NCBI RefSeq assembly: GCF_000204055.1
Contig: NW_006768855.1
Span: 175,486-229,218, forward strand
DNA from: Melampsora larici-populina 98AG31
Taxonomy: Eukaryota; Basidiomycota; Pucciniomycetes; Pucciniales; Melampsoraceae
Length of the DNA stretch: 53,733 nt
Direction: 5' to 3'
In this document: piece after piece, positions 9,222 through 18,981 of the stretch
Position numbering within the stretch: the stretch's first letter is position 1
Layout of the letters: each line of letters starts with the position of its first letter
Made by a program: the position numbers and the translations under genes
Notes under the pieces: model-generated
Told to the model about the DNA's origin: nothing
Database searches by the model: none
The model's input: only the letters and a program-made list of their open reading frames with translations

Positions 9222-11532
9222 ATGGATGAAGCAATTGCTCAGGCTGAAGCAAAGGCAGCAAAATTGACATTAACGGGAATGCGGGCGGCAGCAACAGGAC
9301 AACAATCAGGCCCCCGAATTGCCACACCTTGTCGAGCTTGGACTCTTCCTCAAGAAATCGCCAACCCAGTCGATAACCTAGATGGAGACCCTTTTGACGG
9401 CAAACCCATTCAAGGGGAGGAAGGCCAAGATGAAAGAGCACCCCAAAGTGGATCACCTGACAACATTGATGCACTAGAAGTAATACAAGCATTGTTGATA
9501 CCTTTGGATGAAGACAACAATGCTTCCTGGCGGCTAGATCAACACGGTCAGCAAGAGGAGGGGAAGGGGAAAAGAAGAGCATTGTCATCAGCATGCTCAC
9601 CTTCACCAAATTTCAAGTCAGGAGACGAAGCTCAACTGCTACCAAATTACGGTGAGCACCAAATTTCTTCCAAAGTTCTGTTTAAAGGCTCAGAGGAGCA
9701 GCCATGATCCTCATATGAGGTTGGCAGGTTCGAGCTATCCAGCTCCAAGAGGGGGGGCTCAGATACGTTGGAGTCTTCTGAAAGTCCCAGGAGCCCGAAT
9801 GAGCAGGGGGGCAAAGAGACTGGCAGGGAGACAAAAATAGAGTCTGACAAACCTGTATTTTGAACTATTTTGCCAAATAGAGCAACCACCAAGAAACCCC
9901 AATGACAGGGTTGAATGGTTGTTTGCAAAGGGCAGACGAGCAGAAGCAATCGCACTGCTGGATCACTGGCACCTACACAGCAATGACAACCTAGTACGGG
10001 ACGACAGGACAGGCCTGGTAGCTGGGGGTAGTGGACTGCCTGGCACAATGCCTTACGCTTTGATCACCAAAGACCTAACCAACAACAAGAAGTCACTTGA
10101 CAATTTAGCCCTTGCTAAAAGGATTTGGAGACCAGAACACCGTGTCAGACGACCTACTCCAGCTAGACCCCACACCGTGCAAAACCGAGTGGTCGTAAGC
10201 AAGAACAGCGTTAGACCAGATAGAAGAGACAGCCACGTCCAAGATGATGGTTACTAAGGCAGAGAGGACTCGGTACACCCCAGCCCTCCCTCACCTTGTT
10301 TTCTGGAGGAAAATTCAACAAGGTCTCGTAGGAACCATCATGACAGAGAGCAAGACCTCAGAAGACACCCCCACTTTGACAATCCCGTTTCTAGACCAAC
10401 TTCTCCAAGACGCCAACGTTTCGATCCAGACCAAGAGCCAGTTTGTCGACGGGAGACCGGAAACCGCCTACCCCCATCCTCCAGAATCTTCAATTCAGCG
10501 GCAAACCAAGACCCAATAGCTCTCACCGTAGAAGAAGAAGAGGAACAAGTCAAAGTGTTAATGGCAACAAAAAAAGGACTGTTAGTCCTTCAAAATGGAG
10601 ACATTATAGAGAACGGGAGGAGATTGGTAGCGGATACGAGCAAAGAAATGGAAAAAGGTTCAAATCAACTGTCCCCAGTCTTGACTCACTGGCTACGGAC
10701 CTTCAAATCCTTCATTCCTCTCACCGTCTTCAATAAACAATTTTTCATCAACAACCAGACGGAGTGGAGCAGGCGGAAGGCCCCTACTGAATCAAAAATA
10801 GAAGACAGTAGTTCATCACCTAGGGTATACGGAGGCACCCCCCCTCACAAAGAGATGACAATGCAGTTTGAAGACTGGATCAATAGCATTGGTTTGTTTA
10901 TAAAGTACGTGGCTTCAGCTGGCTGGATGACATTAGCAGAAAGGTTCAAAGGACGTAGGAAGGTGGTGATGGACCTATGAGAGAATTTTGGTTGGGTGAT
11001 AGCATTGAGATATTGCAGAGGGATCAGACAGAGTGTGATGAGGGAAACAGTGGATAACAAGATCCAAAACTTCAGCGTTTCACAATTGGCCATATTTGAA
11101 GAGGCAAAAATAATCACCGACTCACACCAAGAGAGGGCATATAGGACTAACCCATACGCTCCAGGAGGCGCATTGGCACACCTCAATCCTTTGACGGGAG
11201 CAAACCGATCCTCAACTCATACCACCACCACCGCCACATCAGCTTTTGCGAAGAAACCATATGAAGTGACCAAGTTGGTCAAGGCAGAACCTTCTTACAG
11301 CAAGTTGCTAGATCCCAACTGGATTCTGTCCTGGAAGTGGAAGACGAGGTCACCAAAAGGAAGAGAAGAAGAGTTAGCCTGAAGGCCTGGGGGATCATCA
11401 CGTAGACGAGACAATGACCGAGACAGAGGTAGAGACCGGTACGGAGGAGACAATAAGAATTGCTACCAGAAGAGAAGCTGCTCAAGGAGCCGCAGCCCAA
11501 AAGGAGGGAAGGGTAGAAAGGGACGCTATGCG
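9222..11532 (+). pseudogene. DIRS gag-like ORF1, copy A (intron, frameshifts, TGA)
   Basis: Exon 1 (9222-9651) starts MDEAIAQAEAKAAKLTLT, parallel to MENTMRQAAQRAAELTLT of copy B. It ends at the donor G|GTGAGC. The second exon resumes after GAGCAG at 9944 with EAIALLDHW, matching EARALLDYI at the same point in copy B. Downstream come the conserved gag core (LSPVLTHWLRTFKSFIPLTV; MQFEDWINSIGLFIKYV; GWMTLAERFKGRRKVVMDL), a TGA at 10978 where copy B has Arg, and an Arg/Ser tail (RSCSRSRSPKGGKGRKGRYA). At least two frame changes lie between 10250 and 10560. Gag proteins package the element RNA; this copy is broken. Confidence 0.65.
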
Positions 11533-11876
11533 TAAGCCAGATTTAGAAATTTCAAAGAAAAAAAGAAAAAAAAAGAAGATTTTTGAAATGAAGTTGTCTA
11601 GACATATGCCCAATCTTGTGAGACATGGGGTCAAACCAAAGAGAGACATACAAGTCTTGGTTTGTGAGAAATGAGAGCTTACCAAACAATGAATTCACCC
11701 TTTTTCCCCTCCCCCCATGTTTTGCATACTACCCCCCCTCTCTTGCTCTCCCTGCCTCACCTGAAACTTTTTCAAATCCTCCTTGAAAAACCAGAGTACC
11801 ACAGCATACGGTTAGCCCTCCTCCAATAAGGAGAGAGGACTCAAGGCTTAGGTGGCCAGGAAAAGCTTCATGCAAG
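11533..11876 (+). other. gag-pol spacer of DIRS copy A
   Basis: This is non-coding spacer between the Arg/Ser gag tail and the reverse transcriptase frame. It contains an A-rich run (about 11550-11590) and C/T-rich tracts. The corresponding spacer in copy B is shorter and differs. Confidence 0.4.
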
Positions 11877-13020
11877 ATGAACGTGAAGGTGTGGGAGGCG
11901 GAGATGAAACGTGTGACCCTGGCAAAGAAGTACAAAGACATTTTAGTTGGTTTAGTCAAAGGTTTTGATCAAAGAATAAAGGGCACATACGTACCAGGCA
12001 TCCCTTATTATTGCCCCCCTAACCATGCATCCGCCAAAGCCGCAGAAGAAAAAATCAGGAAGTCCTTTGCAACAGAGATAGCGGAAGGCAGAATGATAGG
12101 CACCTTTTCAAAAGCTGGAGCACACGCCCACTTTGGATTATTTAGAACTAACCCACTGCGGGCGGTAGTGAACGGGGACGGTTTGACTAGACCAATCAAT
12201 GATCTGTCATTTCCGAAAAACAATCCAATGGTGCAGTCAGTCAACAAAGAGGTAGATAAATACAATCTTGAAACAACCTGGGATGATTTTAGAGCCATAG
12301 CAGAGTTCTTATGTTTGTTGGAAGAAGAAGTCCTGCTAGCAATCTTCAACTGGGCCAGAGCCTACCAACAGATCCCTACAGCCCCAGACCAATGGTGATA
12401 CCTCATGGGGTTAACTTTTGAACACAAAGTACTGCTAGATACCAGAATAATGTTTGGCGGTGTGGCAGGGTGTGGGGGTTTCAGCAGGGTAGCCAATGCG
12501 TGGAAAGAGATAATGATGAGAAAGTTTCCATTGTTAGCTGCTTTTTGCTGGGTGGGCTACACCCTGTTTGTCAAATCGAAGTCAGATAAATCACGTTTTA
12601 GTCTTGCAGATATCTCAAGAGCAAGTCAAAGCATGATTGTCGAAAACGTAGAGAAGAGACACAACTTTGCTGAGGAACAAAAGTACCTGGGTTTTATCTG
12701 GAATGGGACAGAAAAAACAGTCAGGCTACCAAAAGAGAAAATAGAGACTAGGCTAAATGAGATAGAAGAGTTCATGAAAGAGAAGAGACATACCTTGAAA
12801 GAAGTCCAAAAAATCGCTGGAAAGTTGAACCATACGTCCATGGTCTTGCCACAACTGAACTGCTATAGGGTGGAGATCAACAAGTGGATGGCAGAATGGC
12901 AACACCCATCGGCTTTAAGAGACACACCATCCTCAGTAGAGGAAGACTTGCACCTATGGCAAGAAGCCCTCTCAACAGCAAAGCCAAAAAGGCTGATCCC
13001 AAAACCTGGAAAGTTATACC
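11877..13020 (+). pseudogene. DIRS reverse transcriptase relic, copy A
   Basis: The frame begins MNVKVWEAEMKRV, aligning with MNVQVWKRELAKA inside the copy B polymerase. It follows the same order of blocks: YYCPPNHASA, GLTRPINDLS, IFNWARAYQQIP, IMFGGVAGCGGFSRVANAWK, CWVGYTLF, KYLGFIWNGTEKTVRLP. A TGA (12396-12398) interrupts it right after DQW, where copy B has Arg. Two catalytic positions are lost: motif A has Asn for Asp (FNW versus FDW), and motif C has GY in place of DD. It therefore cannot be an active reverse transcriptase. RNase H is absent. Confidence 0.75.
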
Positions 13021-13040
13021 AGGGGGTAAGGGTCCTTGGC

Positions 13041-13330
13041 GTCGACCGGTTCCCGTTTTGTTTTCAAAGATTTGGTGAGGTGAACCGCTCAGGAACCGCT
13101 GGAACCGGTGTCACCAAAGCCGTTTTGGACACTGTTCCACGAACGGTTCAGGAACGAGCCCATGTCAGCCACTGTTTGAGAATGGTGGCTGATGCAGTGG
13201 TGAGGTAGTATCTTCAACACCGGCTGAACTCGGTGTCCAACTGAACAGTGACCGTGTGGAAACGGTCACCGTGGGCGCGGGCCCTGTTTGTCGTGAACGG
13301 CTGGCACGGCCACACTTCAATTTCCAAGAA
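13041..13330. repeat. GC-rich hairpin array following DIRS copy A
   Basis: Several perfect inverted repeats are seen. TCAGCCAC (13165-13172) pairs with 13185-13192. GTGACCGT (13248-13255) pairs with 13262-13269 around a 6-nt loop. ACACCG (13217-13222) pairs with 13231-13236. GTTCC (13134-13138) pairs with 13151-13155. The direct word GGAACCGCT is repeated near 13091-13110. GC content is clearly above that of the flanks. The position after a retroelement body matches the arrays of copies B, C and the 5.4-kb fragment. Confidence 0.55.
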
Positions 13331-13351
13331 ATGTGAACGTTGCAGCGGGTA

Positions 13352-13480
13352 CACTGCAAACATCTTACTGCTCATCCACGTATGAGAGTATGATATGTGT
13401 CAGGATGAGCAGTATTCCACATGTACACTCCTGCTCATCTCCACATGTGAAGAGTATGATACGTGTGGAGATGCGCAGTG
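13352..13480. repeat. two-hairpin CACTGC...GCAGTG element
   Basis: The 129-bp unit begins CACTGC and ends GCAGTG. Inside, TACTGCTCATCC (13366-13377) pairs perfectly with 13403-13414. A second stem pairs CATCTCCACA near 13436-13446 with the region 13463-13473. It may be a CACTG-ended MITE with a TA duplication (TA on both sides), but a clean 3-bp duplication is not present. Confidence 0.5.
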
Positions 13481-13489
13481 TAGATGTGC

Positions 13490-13784
13490 AATGCTAAGAA
13501 TAAGAAGAGGATCAATCTAGGATTGAGAACTGCGCGTCAGTTTCTCTTATTTTTAATTATTGGAAGGACAAAAATTAACCCAAAATCCCTGGGCTAAATC
13601 CTTTGTTTAAAGGTCAACCAACTGGAGGCTTTACTTGTTTATTCCAAGTAAAGCTCCTACGCCCACGTCTTTACCCGCTCAAACTCGTGGATACTAATCC
13701 CCACGAGTCTAGTAGAGGTTTGTTTAAATCTCTATCCTCTTTTTTATTGAATCTACTAGCCCAACAGATGCTAGTAGGCTCACA
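13490..13784 (-). mobile_element. truncated LTR fragment
   Basis: On the minus strand it starts TGTGAGCCTACTAGCATCTG at 13784, very like the TGTGAGCTACTAGC start of the solo LTRs at 21511 and 28808. It continues with the same order of features (GGGCTAGTA, then a GACCTTTAAACAAAGG block). The other LTR end (GGGCTGACA) is missing, so the copy is truncated somewhere near 13490. Confidence 0.6.
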
Positions 13785-13805
13785 CTGAATGGCTTCCCTC
13801 CTTGA

Positions 13806-16625
13806 ATGCGGGATCCTATGATTTATAGCAGTTATGGGCACTTCTATCTTTATGAGCCAGTACAACTATGCACTGGGAGATTGGTGGTACCTACTCCTTT
13901 CTATAATTTGGAAAATTATTTGGTTGCAAAGTGTCTTCAATTGCATCTTGTGGATTACGACAACCCAAGGGATTCAAGAATGGAGATATTAAAGGAGGAA
14001 AAAGTTTCGAATGATGACTTGTTAGTTTTCCACATGAAGGATTTTCACAATTCTTTTGAAAATATTCTTTTGCCAAATGGAGGGTGCTTGAAAGATCATT
14101 ATGGTGATGTTCTATACCGTAAGTAGATTTATGATGGTTTAACTTTATAATGGCCTGATGCAAATGTGAGGAATCTGATAAGATATGATATCTCAGAATG
14201 GTCTGATCACCAATGTGTCACCCAAATTGGTTTGCCCAATCAATGGCGTACCAAGGCACAGGGGAAGATTGTCCAACATGTCCCATTGACAATGTATAGT
14301 GAAAATACCTCCGGCTCACATTCCAAGAAATTCAACAAGTGTATGTGCTATCATTTCACATATTCTGGCCTCCCTGCAAAGTTGGCAAATTTGGAATATA
14401 ATATACATTGGCTGGCGGCGTCCACAAAGGCACATGCTGTGGAATTGGGTGATAATATCATAGACCAGATGAAGTCAGTACAAGCTCTAACCTTACTACC
14501 ATGGCACTTGTAGTTTCTGATATTGTTTGGGGCAAACAGATTTTTGTCACAGGAAGGTTCTTTTGCATATCATTCAAGCATCCAACAAGAGGTTTTGGTG
14601 GTTGCAGTGCAGCTTGTTCATTTGGGGGATTCCCCAATGCACACAGAGGTTTCTAACACCAATAATCCAGGAAGCAGCTTGAACCCTTGCAGGATATGCC
14701 ATCTTGGTGTCCCTTCAAAAACCATGAAACAGGAAGATTGTTTCATCTGGGCATTTGCAGGTATCAACTCGGAGGGCCAAATGGTGAGATTGGATGGATC
14801 TGGCCGTGTGTAATGAGTACCAAAATATTGAATCCAATTATTTGTTGTTTGGTAGGCTACTCAACCTATGCGTAATTGGCGAGAAACTGAGCGGGTCACA
14901 AAACAAATATGGAAAGACTCACAGCAACCTAATATGGCTTCCAAAGTTGAAGGCGTGGAGAAGGCTTATGGCCTCAAAGACACTATGTCACAACCCTTTC
15001 TGGATAAGATGAGAAAGGTACAAAGACAACATAATGTCAGTGAGGCACAAAGGTTGGCAAGGCTTTATGAGCTTAAACATGGGGACCAAATGTTCAATCC
15101 CTTTTTCCGATTGGATGGTATGTTGTCCATTTATATGTTATGTTTGCTCAAACATATCATGGCTCATTTAAATGGAATTGATTCCCAGGGTTTGATGGCC
15201 ACATGGATACACCAGTGGAAACTCTCCATGTTGTCTTGTTAGGTGTTGTTAAGTACCTTGACAGGGATGCTTTGCAAAAGGTACCAAAACCACAATTACC
15301 GGCACTATTGGCCAAATGGAAAGCGTTCATCACTTCAGGTCTCCAAATTCAGCAAATGCAACCAAATCGACTGGTCCATAGTGTGTTGTCCCTCACTGGC
15401 AAAGAATTCTGCATTGTGGTCCAAGGGGCTCCATTTGTGCTTTTTGAATGGCTCAGCAAGGAAGAAAGAACAGTTTGGACTCATCTTGGTCGTTTGTGCT
15501 CAATGGTGTATCACCCAGAAATCCGTAATATGGATGAATATTGTTGCAAGTTGGATGGTCATATTAACAATTTTCTTTGCAGTATCCTCAGATTGAATGC
15601 TTGATGGGTCAATAAGCCAAAATGACACATGGTCACTCATTTAACTGCATGCATTAGGCACCTGGGAGTTTCAGTGCTGTTTCAGACTGAATCCTTTGAA
15701 AGCAACAACGTTGTCACCCAAACTGCGTCAATTCATTCAAGCCGACATGACCCAGGTGCACATTTGGCTGAAAGCTTCCTAAATGTGGATGTTTCAAATC
15801 ATCTGTTTAGTGGGGGTCTCATATGGGATGAAGCAACTCAGAAATGGGTCCAAGGTGGCCATCTTCTGCAGGGGTGACTTGACAATGATGATCTTGTGGA
15901 GCAGGTTTTTGGTTTCAAAATTCATACATGGGATTCACTCTTGAATTCAAATCCTTCATTCTACCAGCCTGGATTGACCCCAAAACAGCAACAAGTCCCA
16001 GCAGTGTCGTTCTTATCCTTGCATCAACTAGAAATGAAAACTGATCTATCAGCCACCTTGAAATCTGGTCATACTGTCCAAGTGGGTGACTTTGTTGCAT
16101 TAAGTATCTTGTCTTTGTCTCTTGTGGCTGAAATAGGCATTTCTGTTGACTGAATCACCAATGAATCAGGTATTCACACCATACCTGAACTCAGCCAAGT
16201 GGATTGGCCAAATTCGCGCCATCTGGAAGCGCAAAAGTGGATGTGAAGGGATATCTTCTCCCATATTATCAGTGGCATGGGGTACCATGTCAAACACCTA
16301 CCATACCTGGTATGGCATGCGGTCTCTGAGAATACACCCCAACTCAGTTTATGTATATCTTGAAGTATGTCACCAAAACCCCTTGTTTCTTTTTGGGGGA
16401 ATTTTACTTATGTTTGAACTCTTGTGCCCAATAGGAAATAAGGTGTTCAATTAATGTTCAGCATAACTGCTATGACTCTGGCTGTCAGAGTCAAAGATCA
16501 TCATCCCGCCCAGCTGAACTGAATCCACTTCCAAATCCAACAATAAAATCAGTGGTTCACAAAGAGACTGACCTCTTCATTATAAACAGTGCAGCACTGT
16601 ACAATGGTCAGGCCCATCATGAATG
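13806..16625 (+). pseudogene. Plavaka/CACTA-like transposase relic
   Basis: Several plus-strand fragments in changing frames follow one order: VVPTPFYNLENYLVAKCLQ (about 13890), SEWSDHQCVTQIGLPNQW (14196), ENTSGSHSKKFNKCMCYHF with YNIHWLAASTKAHAVEL (14300-14450), VAVQLVHLGDSPMHTEVSN with CRICHLG (14605-14710), HMDTPVETLHVVLLGVVKYL (15200-15260), and CSINVQHNCYDSGCQ (16445-16490). In basidiomycete Plavaka-type proteins of the CACTA superfamily I expect the blocks 'TSGN.SKkWNkh', 'm.LgDnPMqsE.', 'DTPVEiLHvvLLG.vKY' and 'vNVQHnC...GC' in the same order. Many stops and frame changes show the copy is dead. The family name comes from recalled pattern, not from a search. Confidence 0.5.
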
Positions 16626-16842
16626 AGCAGATATAGAACCACAACCAGTAACCCCTGAGGCATGGGCTCATGCAACCCAAATTGGTTTGAGCAGGTGGAA
16701 AGCCACTTCTACAAAAGCATAAGTTAAAATGACCATTTGATCCCATTCACAAGTGTGCAATTGTTCACCACCAAATCATCAAATATTTTATCTCTATTTT
16801 TTCTCAACTTTGCAAAATATTTATTGATTATTCAGAAAATTA
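16626..16842. other. spacer, nothing recognised
   Basis: This is transition sequence between the transposase relic and the tandem repeat block. No open frame or repeat of its own was seen. Confidence 0.4.
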
Positions 16843-17275
16843 GTTTTTGGAATACCAAACACTCAGAGATGGTCAAGAGACTGTTTTCACAAACAAAGCA
16901 CTCTATTGGTTTGCAAATCACTCAGACAGAAGACCCAATTTTAGAATCTTACAAACAAAACTTTTCATTGAGTCTTTAACTTGGGAATTCCAAAAACTCA
17001 GACGTGGTAAGGAAGCTATTTTCAACCACAACAAAGTACTATATTTAATTTCAAATAACTCAGACAGAAGAGAAATCTTCAGATTCACACAAACAATATT
17101 ACTCCATGAGTCTTTGACCTCTAATTTGGGAATTACAAAAACGGAGACATGGTAAGGAGTCTGTTTTCAACCACAAACAAAGTACAATCTTTATTTTCAA
17201 TCAACTCAGACAGAAGAGAAATCTTCAGATCCACACAAATAACATTACTCCATGAGTTTTTAACTTTTCCATTCC
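16843..17275. repeat. three diverged tandem repeats of about 145 bp
   Basis: Three successive units share, in order, GGAAT(T)ACAAAAAC, a GACATGGTAAGGAG-like box, TTTTCAACCACAAACAAAGTAC, AACTCAGACAGAAGAGAAATCTTCAG and TTACTCCATGAGT. Units begin near 16843, 16983 and 17126. A related piece (GGAAATACAAAAACCTCAGTCATGGTAA) lies at about 24195-24222, just beyond the other end of DIRS copy B. The block may therefore be terminal sequence of that element rather than a local satellite. Confidence 0.6.
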
Positions 17276-17338
17276 CCCACTTTCTGTGATTTGGGGTATG
17301 GATCTTGTGGGTCCTCAATTTTGGCTATGCCTATAAAT

Positions 17339-17605
17339 TGAGACCTACGGTCTCAGTACCTCTGGTACTGTGGACGTCAACCCGGTGTGTCTTCCTGCCT
17401 TGAGTGCCAGGAAGTCACGGATTGTTGGAGTGAAGGGACCGGGGCCCCGGGTTGGTTTCTGTGAACCAACCGGGATTGGTCTCCATGGACCAAACCGTTT
17501 TTGGGATGGGGTCCTCCATCCCAAGCCCGCCCGCCCCCCTGAATCTCCTGCCTGGCTTTGGGTATCGCGTGCCTGGATCTCCCTCTACTCGGGTGGTTGG
17601 TAGAG
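17339..17605. repeat. array of short perfect hairpins at 3' end of DIRS copy B
   Basis: At least seven perfect inverted repeats lie almost end to end. TGAGACC-tac-GGTCTCA is at 17339-17355 and CAGTACC-tct-GGTACTG at 17354-17370. CTTCCTG pairs with CAGGAAG (17391-17414). GGTTGGTT-tctgtg-AACCAACC is at 17450-17471, TTGGTC-tccatg-GACCAA at 17476-17493, and TTGGGATGG-ggtcct-CCATCCCAA at 17501-17524. CTCTAC pairs with GTAGAG (17583-17605). Three consecutive stems of 8, 6 and 9 bp each have a 6-nt loop. The stretch is much more GC-rich than its surroundings and lies downstream (element sense) of the recombinase. Confidence 0.8.
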
Positions 17606-17853
17606 CGCCCTGAGCCCCGGGCACACACCCCAAACGCTCTCCTGGTGCCTGGGTATTGGGTCCTTTCTTCTGCCGATCTTCCTTTGGTGGCTTTTCCAAT
17701 TCAATCGCTCCAATTCAAAACTCACATAAGGTTTCAGGCGTTCTCATTGTACTTACTGAAATTGTGTCTCTCAAGTTAGATCTACCTCTTGTGTACTGAG
17801 GATCTGTCTCACTCAATTTCTCTAACTTCATTTCAGCCAACTCAACAAAACCC

Positions 17854-18981
17854 CTATGTCTGTCTTCTCGGCCAATCGGGGTCGTGTATGGCCTCCAAAA
17901 ACCTTTTTGTATCTTTGATTTCCTCTTCGCTGTAGGGTTTGAGGTATCTAAGGTAAGTCATCGATGTCCATCTCCCCTGTTGAGTGATTTTCCTCATTTC
18001 TGCTCCTAAATTGAACCTAAGCGAAGCCCCTCTGACTCTGAAAGAGTGACCACTCCAAGTTGTCGTGCTTGCTTTCCCCCAGATTTTCTCTGCGCTGTTT
18101 ACGAATCGTTTCTTCGACAGGGGTTGCCATTCACCGTTCACCGTTGTTGCAAACAGTATGCTGTCTGGGTCTTTGTTTGGTGACATCCTAAACCAGCGTT
18201 CCATCGCTGCCACTGGGTCCAAAACGTGTAGCTGTTGTTGGAGATGGATCTCCTGGATCTCACCCGGTGTCGCGGTCTTAGCTTTCCGGAGGTGAATCTT
18301 TACAAAGTTGGAACCTCTCTTTTGGCCAAATTCAACGTGACGCCTAAGGATGGCCCCCTCTTCGGTCGAGGTGCGTAGCAATTTGCCCAACCGTGCCATT
18401 CCCCAGAAGGCGACTAGGCCTATCGTTCCTATCAGCTGGTCTGTCATGGTCTTATTGTAAGTGTGCTGCACCAAGTCAAACATCTGTCTTATCATTAAGG
18501 GGTTCTTGGTTGTTACTAAGGATTTTTGTTCCTCTCCCCTCTTTGTTGCGTTTAGGATTGTTTTAACAATTGCTGGGTTGGCCGTCAGTATTGTCACGTG
18601 TTTTACAATGTGCCAAGCACGGATTCCATCCAGGTATTTTTTCGTTATAACAGAGCTGATTGGTTTCTTTGGGCCGTCTGGGTTTGTCGTGTCTCCTGAC
18701 CACGCGATGAAGTCATATGTCTTGAAGTGCGATATGATCCTCTCTGGATCAAAACCGTCTGAGGTGGCTTCCTTGAACTCCTTGAACTTCAAAATCCCTG
18801 AATTGTAGCCCGACAAGGTTGATTTTGCCCAGCTACCTTCCGCTGCATGGCGACCCGCTCTCGATGCTCCTGCTGACGCCTGTAGGAAATGGCCCGGTAA
18901 GTCTGCCGTCGTTTGAGGGAATTGAGGTTGCAGGTGGAGGTGTTCTAGCGTTCTTGAGTCACGAGCGGGGTCATATTGTCA
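17854..18981 (-). CDS. tyrosine recombinase (YR) of DIRS copy B
   Basis: The frame runs from just after a TGA at about 18982 to 17854 and has no ATG near its start; the codon at 18816 is TTG. It overlaps the end of the polymerase frame by about 35 nt in the -1 frame, so it may be expressed by frameshift or as a separate product. Numbered from the 18816 codon, catalytic residues are Arg142 (GMARLGKLL), His257 and Arg260 (GHSFRVRGAS), Trp283 (GRW) and a terminal Tyr at 288 or 291 (YLRYLKPY). This is the R...H-x-x-R...Y set of tyrosine recombinases, which would insert the circular cDNA into the genome. All key residues are present, but the usual 'ARLGEL' reads ARLGKL. Confidence 0.8.

Larger units (their letters stand above)
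8850..13330 (+). mobile_element. DIRS-like retroelement copy A (degenerate, internally deleted)
   Basis: The order on + is 5' motif, gag with an intron, reverse transcriptase, then hairpin-rich DNA. The RNase H and recombinase regions are missing: similarity to copy B stops near 13020, and a hairpin array like those at other copies' 3' ends follows at once. This fits internal deletion of the 3' coding half. The ends are approximate. Confidence 0.6.

Noticed and set aside
13352..13480. Definite member of the CACTG MITE family
   Set aside because: The terminal six bases agree, but the rest differs and no 3-bp duplication is present. It was left as a hairpin repeat.
16843..17275. CRISPR-like array
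   Set aside because: Units are long (about 145 bp), diverged and contiguous, without short identical repeats and unique spacers. The DNA is eukaryotic.
17370..17779. Overlapping proline/glycine-rich open frames in the hairpin array
   Set aside because: Open frames on both strands reflect local GC-richness. Perfect stem-loops explain the sequence better than coding.
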